64,000 bases of DNA, from assembly GCA_021396245.1 (NCBI GenBank), contig WNYE01000129.1:1-64000 (forward strand). The letters are read 5' to 3'. The notes under the pieces were generated by a model that saw only the letters and a program-made list of their open reading frames with translations, searched no databases and had not been told where the DNA came from. The number at the start of each line of letters is the position of its first letter. The first letter of the stretch is position 1. Below are positions 1 through 11,003 of the stretch, piece after piece. A program made the position numbers and the translations under genes. The DNA is from Sporothrix humicola (taxonomy: Eukaryota; Ascomycota; Sordariomycetes; Ophiostomatales; Ophiostomataceae).

Positions 1-1444
1 GCTGGTGCTGCGGCGCGGCGTGGGGCGCATGGGGCGCGGCGTGTTGCGGCGGGACGCTCAAGGGCGGCTGGCCGGGGCCGGCATGGTGTTGTTGGCCGGG
101 CGCCTGGGTCGGCTGCTGGCCGTAGCGGAAGTCCATCTGCTGGTCATTGCGGCGCTGACCGAGGTGCGGGTGCTGCTGGTACTGGTTATGTGTGCTGAAC
201 GAAGAAGTGGGATGGTTAGCTTTTTCCTTTATTGGGTAGCCGTCCGCCCCAATGCGATGCGAATCTGGATGTGGAACCCGTGATGGCAATGACAATGGGC
301 CTGGTGTCGAAGAACGTGGTGTCGAAGATTCGCTTTCAAAATCAAGCTCACGCCCAGGCTGGTCTTGCCACCACTGCCACTGCTCAAGTCCTCGCCTTCT
401 CGAACCGTCCCATTCCTGGCCATCGCGCGGCCAAATCATGGTGAGGCTCGCGGTTATGTAGCGCAGTATCAATCGCGAAAGCTGGCAAGCACACCAAGCA
501 GCGTGACACGGAATGTGACGGAGAGAAGAGAATGGATGGGCGCGAGAAAGAAGGAGACAACTAAGCGACCGAGACAAAAGCAGGAAGAATCTCGAGATTC
601 TAGGCGAGCACGAGCGAGAGATCGTTGCGGAGAGAGCGGAACATAGCTGCAGTCAAGGACGATGACGAGGCTGGGGTTGGGGCTGTCGGCAAACAAGGCT
701 GCATAGACTGGCAATGCATAGATAGGTATGAGGAGCCGTAGAGTGTTGGTGTCGAATTCAAACGAAGCAGGCGAAGTCTTTGTTCTCGGATCAAGGTGTG
801 GTTCACGTCGGATATGTGAGGTCGGCGACGGGGCTTGATGACGGCTGACAACTGAATTGAACGATGCCGTGGTCTGCACTGGCGATGGCTTGTCGCAACT
901 AATATGTTGTAGCCTCGGCTGTGATGGCTTTTCGATCTCTGTCTTATCGGCAAGAATCCTGATGCGATGCTTGTGCTAATATGGAGGCCTGATGGCTGCG
1001 TTCTATAATTGCGTTTCCGAAAATGACTGCTTGCTTGCGTGTGGAATGTATATTGGATGTTGGGAGATTGGCAGGGCGCTGGATGCCGGAGTATTGAAGC
1101 GCAGTATGTGGTGATTGTGCCATGCGTGACGTGATGTAATGATGATGGCCATTGTTTGTCGGTTGTTTCTCTCGCTCCGCTTTTTGCTCTTTTGCTCTTT
1201 CGCTGTTTTGCTTTCGTGCTTTTCGAATCGGGTCGCTCGTTGCTCTTGCTTTGCTCGGCCATCTCTGTACTTTCTTGTTGGGGGGTAATGGGCGGGACGC
1301 CAGGGAAGGAGGGAGGGAGGCATTGAGGCATTGGACGGAAGAAGGAAGGTACAAAAGAGGAGGTACTTACTGCACGTCGTTTGGGTGGCCCGTTGTCGAG
1401 TTGTAGATGTAGTCCGGCAGAGGACCGACTTGCCACTGCTCCAT
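1..1444 (-). CDS. Gln/His/Pro-rich regulator-like protein, N-terminal part (partial, runs off left edge)
   Basis: Two coding exons read on the minus strand. Exon 1 is 1444-1371 (24 codons plus 2 nt), starting MEQWQVGPLPDYIYNS and ending at a perfect GTAAGT donor (1370-1365). Exon 2 starts at 194 after a TTCAG acceptor with a CTAAC branch site about 20 nt upstream, and stays open to base 1. The phase-2 join restores one frame. Exon 2 is rich in Gln, His, Pro and Ala (runs such as QYQQHPH and PPQHAAPHAPHAAPQHQ), a composition typical of activation regions in fungal transcriptional regulators. No DNA-binding domain lies inside the window, so the family cannot be named. The 1176-nt intron is long for a filamentous fungus. 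A CTAAC...TTTTAG acceptor lies three bases before the ATG, so a leader intron probably ends there and the gene has an upstream non-coding exon. Confidence 0.62.
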
Positions 1445-4000
1445 GGCCTAAAATGCGTGGACAAAACAAGCCGCAGGTTAGAAAAGGGTCCAGGAAAGAG
1501 CGATCAAGTTTGCTTGCGCGAGCGCAAACGTCTGTTGCGAAATTGGGAAGTTGCGATGGTGCAGATGGGGTGGTTGTCTGTTGTCTGTTGATGTGTGTCG
1601 CATGCGCGAAGGAAAGAGTGACTGGGCTAGGTTGCGACGGGGATTGTTTCGTGTTTCTTGTTTCCTTTTCTGATGACAAGTAAAGGAGCAGGAATTGGAG
1701 ACGGGCAAACAGGAAGGAACAATGTACGTCGTAAAAAGAGTGAAGAAGAATGGCAAGAGAAAGGAGATGTGGTTGGAGGAAGGTACGAGTGACAATCAAG
1801 AAGAAGAAAATTTGATAAAACGGGCAGGAGAGATGGCTGCGCGTCGGGTTGGTGGTGGTGGCTTCTGGTGACGGACGCGCTTGCGTGGGCTTGTCAAGTG
1901 TTGAAAGAGGCCGAGACTCAGAAAGGCAGCGAAACAAAGAAGGAGCGACACACGCAGCTTCTTCTTCTTGCCTCTGCTTTCCTTTGTATTGAACAGATAA
2001 AGAACCTTCCAGTTTGCGTGGTTTTGCTTTTTGCGCTCTCGTTTCTTTTCAAGATGGGGTTTGTTTGCTCCTTTGGACCGTCTGTCCAACGTCTGATCCT
2101 TTTTGGGTTTGCCTTTCGTGCTGCTGTCCCCTGTGCTGTCTTATCGATTTCTTCAACTCCCCACCAGTCATGGAGCAATCGGGCGGTGCGGATTTCTGCG
2201 GGTGGCTGAAAGTCCGTTGTAGCGCCAATCAGAAGGGGAAGGCAGCTTGGGACGGGAAGGCACGATGGGGGAGTGAGGAGAACCAGGGGAAACAGCAAGT
2301 TGACAAGCCGACGAGAATGGCAGATAATCAGGGATGGAAAGAGTGAACTGCAATTGCACAATGGGAAGGGCAAGAGCAGCCGGTCGCAAGCAAGAACATG
2401 AAAAATCGGCCTGGCGATAATGCGATCGCGAGAGAAGAGAGGGTTGGAGGATTTGGAGACGAAGGGTGACAACGACGGCAACACAGACAACGGACAGGGA
2501 CGATGAAAAGAGGGGGTGGACGATTGACGATGGGGGAAAGGGTGCTGGGGGCGACGCGCGAACAACAGGGGATGGGGGGAATAATGGTAGGCTGCCTGGG
2601 GGCGCTGTAGTGTTAGAGTGCTGTAGGCCACCAGAAGCGGCCTCCTGCACACTGCACACTGCAAGCTGTATGCTGCTGCACGGGCGATGCAGGCTGCCGT
2701 ATGGTCAACGCCTGCTAGCGTGCTTTTTTCGCGCAACCAAAGACGTGCAGTGCAGTCCACAGTCGCAGCAAAAGGAAGCAACAAAGCTGGCGTGAGACTT
2801 GAGGGGAAAGAGCGATGGAGAGCTCTGCAAGCTCAACGAGAAGAATGGGCAGATATGCACGGAAAGGGCGAGGGAGAGATGATGGAAAACAAAACAAAAG
2901 GAAAGAGATGAAGGTAGATTGAGAGAATAGTAAGGATGAGACTCACGAACGAGATTGTTGGGTTGTCGCACGGTTGGCGACAACGACTCGACTAAAAGAG
3001 CTTCTGGGTGAAGCTCTGGAGCGGGTTTTGGATGGAGACAAACCAAGACGAGCTTGGTCGCGTTCACGTTGTCGGTCGCAAAACGTGAGGTTGCGGGCGC
3101 ACAGTGGGTGAGGCGACGGTGATTGCCGAAAATCGAAGATGTCGCGAAGAACCTGATTGTTAACTCTGAGTTTGTTCTCGGGACGCCCTTTTGTTGGTTG
3201 GTCGTCGATGAACAAAAGAAGCTTTGGTTTTGGCGTTCTGATGTTTTGGTGGAAAAGAGAACAGGGGGCGGCGCGAGGTGAATGAAGGAGGGCCCAAAAA
3301 AATAAATGGAAAATAAAAATAAAATAAAAAAGAGAAGAAAAAAATGGGGAACGGAGGAAGGACACCAAACCTGTTTTGGCGATTTAGAGGCAAAGAAAAG
3401 TAAAGGGAGAAAGCGAGAACAGAACAGAAAAGACAGCAAAGAATACCAGGAATTGTCTGGCCGTCCTCGGCTGTTCTTGATGGCCGTTCTTCTGATTCGT
3501 TTTAATTTGTTGATGGGGGCGATGAAGAGATGAAAAGAAGGAAAAGAAAAGATAAAAGAAAACCGAGAGACAAAAGAATAGGGAAAGAGAAGGCGCTTGG
3601 CGATCGGTGGCTGGTAGCAGCAGTAGCTACTTCGCACTTACTGGTAAACAAAAAACGCGTGCTTTGCGCTGCGCCTGGGTGGCTTCTCGGTAGAGGGGAG
3701 GGGCGACCGAATAGGAGCGCAGCCAACAGAATTAGAGGGTGTGCCCTAGGAGAAAAAAAGAGATTTTTCTTGGGGGGTGTGAGCCACATGCCACCTCGTA
3801 AAAGATATTTTCACGCCCCCCGAAGGAATGGTTCTGGCTCCAGGAAGGATGTTTTGGCTTGTCTGTGCCTGCTCTTTCCTCGTGTGCCCAGCTCTCGTTG
3901 ATGCTCCGAGGCACGCACAAAAAGAGAAAAAAAGAACACCAGGCACTGAAGAGGAAAGAGCAAACAAGAAGAATGGGGAAAGAGCGGACTCACCTTGTGC
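1445..4000 (-). promoter_or_regulatory. Probable spliced 5' leader/promoter of the left-edge gene
   Basis: No convincing coding frame. On the minus strand there is an acceptor at 1449-1448 directly before the start codon (branch CTAAC, then TTTTAG) and several consensus donors further upstream: GTGAGT at 2946-2941, GTAAGT at 3641-3636 and GTGAGT at 3993-3988. Such a chain fits a leader made of several non-coding exons, as seen for some fungal developmental regulators, but exon joins cannot be fixed without transcripts. Long pyrimidine tracts on this strand (about 3300-3600) also fit fungal promoter or leader DNA. Confidence 0.3.
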
Positions 4001-7000
4001 CAGCTGGGCCTTTGCAGATCGAAGCGGGAGTCGAGGTCAAGACAGTCTGAGAGTCTGAGAGTCTGAGAGTCTGTATCGGTGGATTGAAGAAGACGTTGGC
4101 CTGGGTCTGGATGGATGGGAACTGGGGCCTGGTTGACCCTTGCGTCGTCGTCGATCGCTGGTGTCCGCCCACAATGGTGGGTTGTGCAGAAGAAACAGCA
4201 GCGATTGAAGACCAAGGTCTGGATCAAAGACAGCAATGGCCCGATAAGGAAAGAGTGAAAATGACAGTGAGAAGTCAGATGAAGTTGTAAACAGAGATCA
4301 CAGAAGGTGCTGTTGCTGCTTGTGCTTTGTTTGAACGAGTCCCTGGTCGGAGGGCAAGGGGAGGGGGATTGAGAAACAGAGAAACAAAACACCACAGGGC
4401 TGAGAAGGAGCTTGGCCGTTGGGGGAATGAAGCTGGATGGGGCTCTTTTGGTGGTTACGATGTGAGATACTTGCAGCACAAGTCACTCGTGGGTCCAGGG
4501 CGTATTCTTCTTGTGGAGGAAGGAGTGGGAAAAGCAAAAATGGAAGGACGCGAAGGAAACCAGGAAAGAGCGAAAGGGTGTTAGGAGCGGGAAAGACGTT
4601 CTAGGTGGGCGGGTCCCGGTACAAGTAGTCGAGGCTCGAGTGAGATACATAGCAATACTCCCCTCACTCCCAATCTGTCTCCAATGCTGCTGTAAACACA
4701 GTGTATTGCGTCGAAGTAGAGGATACTCTGTCGGTTTACATTCTATTGACCTCACTCGGCTTGCCACGCAAACTTTAAATGTGCTAGACTGCGATCCAGA
4801 GGCCTCGTCGAGCTCACTCATCAGTGACAACTGGACTCGCCTTGCCGCGCGGACAACGAAGGTATCTTACAGTGCACATTACGCCTTACGAAGAAACGAT
4901 GAAAACCTTTCCTTCATGAAGTACAGATTGGCCGGCGGGGCCAGCAAACGATACCTCGGTCGTGCTAGCATGCAGCGCCGGACGACTCCCTGAATAAGCG
5001 CAGTCAGAAGGAAAGAGCGCGTTGGAGGCTTCTGATTGGGACGGCATATGAAAAGGGAATGTGCCTCGAGATTATGTCATCTAAGCCTCTACAAGCTTTT
5101 CACTGTTCATCTTAACTACCCCGTCGCCTCGGCCGGCGCATTTTCGGTGAGCCAGCTCAATTTGAGGCCAGGCTGTGCTGTTTGTGTATTACGAGGCCGA
5201 TGTCTTCATCTCTAACAAAATCGTCGCTTTCAAGCAACGTGACGTGATGATGGGGCCTGTGGTTTCCTTTTTCGTGTCTCTATTTCTTTCTGTGCTTTCC
5301 TTCTTTCTGCAGTTCCTGCCCGTGCTTTCAGAAGCACTGGCGGCGCGCTAAATTGAAAGTGGGCAAGTGCCACCCAGGTAAAGAAAGCCGCAGAACGGCC
5401 GTCCACAGTGTACACCCCCCGTCAACGCATCCCGAGTGCAGACGAGAAACAGATGCAAATCCGATAACTTGTATGCTGGAGATTTGGCATCTCATTTTCT
5501 CGTCCCTAATCGAAGCTGAGAGACATTCTTGACATGCAGACAGGCCCAGGCATGTCGCTCATTTCCTCGTATTGCTCTAGGCCCTATCTGCCTTCCTGCC
5601 CTTTTCGCGTGTCTTCTTATCCTCACGTTCCTTCCTCATGTTCTTCTTCTCCTTGTTCCCTTGCTCTTGCCCTCGTTACCCCGACTTTTTCGTGTCCCCA
5701 TCGTCGACACTATCAGCGCGGGCTAGAAAAGGGATTTGCAGAGCGATGTGCAAACGCGCCCCGCTCATTCTCACCTTGGAGCCTCTTGGGGCACTTGTTG
5801 GGGCCTTGGGGGCTTGGGGCGGCCGTCAAGCAGAAAAGGGCTAAAAAAGCCGAAGGAGCCAGGCCAAATAGGGGGCCGCGGAACGAGATGCATCGCGACA
5901 TCGACCTGGTGTGCATCTGCCGCGGCCGTTGTATCCTTTTGCTGCCGAGACAGGGAAGGAGCGATGGTAGGGGGGACGTGCTTGCCAAAAGAAAACTCAA
6001 GTAATTGCTGCAAATCTGAAATCTGCAAATGTTCAAATGGGGAATGCACAATGAACGAAAAGGCATGCTTGACACGAACAAGGCAAGAACGATGGCGCGC
6101 CCCCCTTGCGTTGACCCTCACCTTCCCTCTTGGGCCTCAAGCCTTGGGGCTAAAGCATGTGACACCAACAGCAAATACGCAGCAAGAAAGCATCTGAATC
6201 TGTATCTACGACCTTTGGAAAAAGAGAGACAACGAGCAAGTAAAGCTGAGAACAGAACGCACAAACATCGACCGAGAAAAGAGTGGCAAATAGGAGAAGC
6301 AGAAAAAGAAGAAAAAGACGCGTTTTTTCACAGCTTGTCTCTTCGTTTTGATGTCGCTCAATTGCTCGGTTTGCTCCGGCGTTGCCTCCCAGCCAATCAG
6401 ACGCGCCAATTGCAAGGCAGGACCTTGATGTAGGCGCACCTTCTGCAGCTGGGCCGCCCCGCTTGCAGACTTTGCATCGCGCCTTCCTTGCCCATATTCT
6501 TTGTGTTTTATTTTCTCCTTTTTTTTGTCGTTATGTCGTTTTCTCGTCGCCCCTTTGTTTCTCGCATCGCCATTCGTTCTTGCCCGTTTCCTGTCATCCG
6601 TGTCCCATTGTCTTTGTTCGCTTGTGTGGTTGTGCTGCGACGTTAATTTCTCCTAATCCCTCCTCCTCCGTGGTGGACGAGAAACGCCCGGAGCCGAGCA
6701 TCCAAAACAACAAATAGCAATTGATATTCGCCTTGGATATTCGGGGCGCCAGCCAGCTCCAAACAATGGCGCCTCCGACCGTTGTGGAGACCGGGTGCTT
6801 TTTGGAGGTGGGACGCGGTGTGGGTTCACAAAAGGGGAAAGAACAACCCAAGAACCACAAAGACAGGCACTGTTTTTCGTTCGGTCCAGGGTGACCCAGC
6901 GAGAGTCCAGTCTCCAGTGCTGCTGCATGCCTGCCTTTTATGGAGTAGAAGGGCTCAAGGGGTGGGCAGAAGTGGGAAAGAGCAAAGATAGCTCGATACT

Positions 7001-10000
7001 TGTCGCCAAGTACCTGGACAAATCGTACTTCCATCTCGAGAATGAGAAACAAAATCTCCAAGCCAAGACCAGACGAACGAGACGAAGCGCCAACAGGTCG
7101 AGCGACCGTTGACCTAGCTGTCCCATTTTCAGCCGTCCCATTGGGCGTCGCGATTAAATCCATTTCCAAAGCATGAGGCTGAAGGTGTTCCTGGGACGCG
7201 TTCCTTACGAAGAAGGTACGAAGCACGTAGTGAGACTTCTCTGTACTTTGGATGGGGTAACTGCGTACGTGTGCTTGCTAGCACAAGACAAGACTCGTTC
7301 CTTCCCTTTCGAGATGTGCGTGATGGGCAACAACGACCACGTGCTTCCGACGACATGTCAACAAAACGAGGCATGTTTTGGACACTATGTTTTTGTCGGT
7401 TCAAGTGTCACGACAAGACAAGTCGTGCAAGATGCACCGCTCGACGCAACAACACAACAGCAGCAGCCATAGCGCCGGCGACGACCTCCAGAGGCGATTC
7501 TCTATCGGCCAGTTGAAAATACACGCCAGAGGCCAGTCACTTGACTTGCCTTCTTGAATCTCAACAACAGCACGGGTCCGGGAAATAAAAAGAAAAGGCC
7601 GAGATTTTGTGAAGGCAGGGTCGGGGCCGGCTTCAATGACGGCAGCTCGAGGATCGGAAGGAGAGAGAACGAGATGCAAAAAGAGATGAGACGGAAACAA
7701 GTGTTTTTGTCGATGGCCGGCAGTAAAGAGTTTATGAAGATGCCGTCCTTTTCTCTTCTTTTCTTCCTTTTCCCGGCCTTTATTATTCTCCGCCCGTTTC
7801 TTTTTCTCTTCTCCGTTTCTATGGAAGACGGTCTGTCTTATGACTGTCGCCGCGCACCGCGAGTCCCCTGCCCATGGTCTCTTGCACAAAGTACGAGGCT
7901 ATGCGCCAAACACTTGTTCCTGGCGTTCAACGGCAATCTCGAATCCATGAATCCTCGAATCCTTGAACCCTTGGAAGGGTGCCTGGTGACAGCATTTTGA
8001 GCTTGCTGCTGTCTGCTGTCTTTGCGCCCCTGGTCGAATCCTCACGTCGCCGGAATCGTCGACATCCGCGCATCAGAGAGCCGCCTTTTTGTTTTGACGC
8101 CCGACAATCCACAATTCGCTCGTTGAAATATCGAAATATCGATAATTCGGTTTCCCTTTGCATTTCAGACGAAAATCCTCATTCATGCTTGCTCGGCAGA
8201 TCGGGGGGCGTCGTGATAAGTGATCAGAGAACCTGAAACCCTGCAGGTCGCAAGACGTAGCACGTCGTCAGCAGCCGGTGACGCTGTGTGTGTCAGGTTT
8301 ATCTGCCGGAGGGAAAGGGAAGAGAGAGACAATAGTGAAAAAAAGAAATGAAAGAGAAAAAAAAGAGGGCGGAATGGGATCAAAACGAGAAACGAAAACA
8401 AAAATTCAAAAAAGAAGGAGAAGAAGAAAACGGATGACGGAATGGGAGCGTGCAGTTCGCCGTCGTTCCCTTGGATGTCAAACCTGCGGGCCCAACGACC
8501 GGGAATTTTGGGCATATCGTTCCTTTTGCAGTCTTTCTGTTTCTCTTTCTTTTTCTCTTGTGATTGCTGTTTGTTGCACACACATTGCAGTTCACCCCCT
8601 GTTTTGATTTCCTTTTTCTTCTTCTTTTCCCGTCACTGCATTTCATCCCAATCCAACAAAGCCAGTGCCAAAACACTGCATCTGTTTTGCCTTTCTAGCC
8701 GTTTCGATTCACCTGTTATTGTCGCGCATCAAAAAAAACGGCGCACAAGATGGCAGTGCCGTCCGGTTTCTGGTTTCTGTTTTTCTACTTTCTGGTCTTT
8801 AGTCCCTCTTCTTGACCGCTACAGCCGAGCACGAACGTTGACATCAGACGACGCCGTTCATGCAACAGCAGCGGGCCTGGATGAAGAGGAGAGACACGAT
8901 TCTGGGGCATTGCACAAAACATAAAAAGCAAAACACAAAACACAAAACGGCCACTCAGGTCTTCCTTCTTCCCCACAGTCTCCAGAGACAGAAGGACAGA
9001 ACAGAGCCGTATCCAGGTGCAAGTAGACGCTGGTGGACAAGTGATATGCAGAGAATCAAAACAGCAGAGCACCACCAAGTGATGCTCCGGTTGGTTTTGA
9101 GATGGACAAACGATGCGAGAATTCCCAGGTCAGCAGTGATAATGATTCGAGTCCAGAACAAAAAACAAGGCAGGAGGCGAGCAGCGGGAGGACAGAACAT
9201 CGAACATCGATCCGCAGAATCACAGAATCGAAGAGTTTCGATTTTCATAACACTCTTTGTTCATCTGACTTAAGAAGAGATCTCAAGATTATGGCCCAAA
9301 AAGGCGTGTCTTCCTGGCCGTCTGGACTTTTCTTTGTGCATTGATGATGCCTTCATGATGGGATGAAGACACGTCTAGACATGGAGAAAGATCTTGTCTC
9401 TGAAGAAAAGGGAAGGCACCAAAGACCAAAGACGAGGAACAGTACAGAACATCGAAAGAAACTGAGACCGGCACGACTTTCCCTTTTTTCATCCTCTCTT
9501 TTCCCCCCCTCTTTGACACGACTCTTTGTGTCTTTTGTGCCAAAGCCGGTACGCATAGGGCGATCCATCCTGCATCGACACAGGGAGCTGTTCGAGATGT
9601 GCCTCTCATGGGCAGACTTTGGTCATGTCAGTCGAAGAAAAGAGGGGGAAAGAGGACAATGGAACAATGGCGACTGTGCATTTCCTTGGTTGCAATGAGC
9701 TTTTCTTCGTCTTGTCTCTTTCCCCGCCTCGCATCTCTTGAATCTCTGTCATGATCTCTCTTTGTGACCGGGAACTCGACAAAGAGATTCAGAAAAGACT
9801 CGCTCATCCAAAGAAGCCCAACCAAAGGATGTGCCCATCGCTATGGCCGATACTCTCTCCATGTCAAGATGGAAAGGAGGAAGAGACGGTGATCAGAAGA
9901 GGCATCCTCCACAATGGGACGATACAATTTTTCGTGGGAATGTTTTGTTATTATTATCGTCACTGCTTTTGGGTCTCCGTTTTGGCAAAATCAACGATGG

Positions 10001-10748
10001 TGTGTCAAAACGGTGGAGTTCTGTGTTTCTTTTCTTGCGTTTCCTATTATTCCTGTGTCTTCATACGCCTTTGTTCTCTGAGAATATTGTTTTGTGTTTC
10101 TCTCTCCATCTACCGACAGCATATTATGCGAGTGTAAGTGGAGCCGATGTAGAAATGGTTATCCAAGACGAAGCCTAGCAGATGTAGTAACTATGGATGG
10201 ACATAGACAGAGTTTCTCTATTTCTTCTTTGGTTCTTTTTATTTGTTTTTGTCTTTCTGGTTGCATTTTATTTTTATTTTCTTTTTCTTCTCTAATTTAT
10301 TTGTGTAGTCTGTCTGTTGAATAAAATAATTTTGAGATACAAACTTTTAATATATTAATAATAGACCATCGTTAACAGACAAAGCGGTTAAAGAAACAAG
10401 TCTGTTTCAACAGCTGAGGCTCTGTCGAACGGACTGGTTCTCTTCAACCTTGTTCTTGCCGACGTGCTACGCTGTGAGGTCATCTATCTTGCAGGGAAAT
10501 AGAGAAGAATGGGTAGATGCGTCCAGGATGATGTTGACGATTTCGAGGGTTTACATGAAATATTCCGTTCTCTCCCTGCTTTGTTCTCTTGGTCTGTTTA
10601 CTACGACGTATCCCATCCCACCAGTTCCCCTGTATTTTGTCTCCCGTACGACATGCAAGCGGCAAGAGAAACACTGGGTATGGGTAGAGTTGCATTGTCC
10701 CGTAAATTGAGGAGGTTTTCTCTCCCCCTCTCTCTCTATCTTTGGTGT
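4001..10748. other. Gene-free interval with low-complexity DNA
   Basis: No frame on either strand shows a recognisable domain, plausible codon use and splice signals together. Contents are alternating purine- and pyrimidine-rich stretches, an 8-bp microsatellite near 4044-4073, and an AT-rich patch around 10200-10370. No tRNA or 5S rRNA was recognised by eye. Confidence 0.5.
4044..4073. repeat. GAGTCTGA microsatellite
   Basis: About four head-to-tail copies of the octamer GAGTCTGA lie within the gene-free interval upstream of the left-edge gene. It is a simple-sequence repeat with no coding role visible. Confidence 0.85.
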
Positions 10749-10796
10749 GGCGCCCGGTAAGATACATCGACCGACTATTCGAACGATCGAGCCACC

Positions 10797-11003
10797 GTGT
10801 AAGTGTTGTAAGTGCNNNNNNNNNNNNNNNNNNNNNNNNNNNNNNNNNNNNNNNNNNNNNNNNNNNNNNNNNNNNNNNNNNNNNNNNNNNNNNNNNNNNN
10901 NNNNNNTGTAAGTGCTGTAAGTGTTGTAAGTGCTGTAAGTGTTGTAAGTGCTGTAAGTGTTGTAAGTGCTGTAAGTGTTGTAAGTGCTGTAAGTGTTGTA
11001 AGT
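10797..11003. repeat. 9-bp minisatellite, units TGTAAGTGC / TGTAAGTGT alternating
   Basis: About two units are visible at 10797-10815 and about ten at 10907-11003, alternating C and T at the unit end to give an 18-bp higher-order period. Each unit contains GTAAGT, a perfect 5' splice-site consensus. The array is broken by an assembly gap, so its true length is unknown. Translations of it (Cys-Lys or Leu-Thr repeats) are artefacts of the repeat. Confidence 0.92.
10816..10906. other. Assembly gap (91 Ns)
   Basis: A run of unknown bases falls exactly inside the minisatellite. A collapsed or unresolved array is the likely cause, so the number of missing bases may not equal 91. Confidence 0.99.

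Noticed and set aside
600..1937. 445-codon minus-strand open frame overlapping the left gene's first exon
   Set aside because: It conflicts with the better-supported spliced exon 1444-1371, is Ser/Pro/Arg-biased without domain signal, and follows from pyrimidine-rich leader DNA.
8020..8060. Second tRNA-like box (GGTCGAATCC)
   Set aside because: The T-loop is one base short and no cloverleaf could be assembled.
10797..11003. CRISPR-like array
   Set aside because: There are no spacers, the units are contiguous 9-mers, and the genome is eukaryotic.
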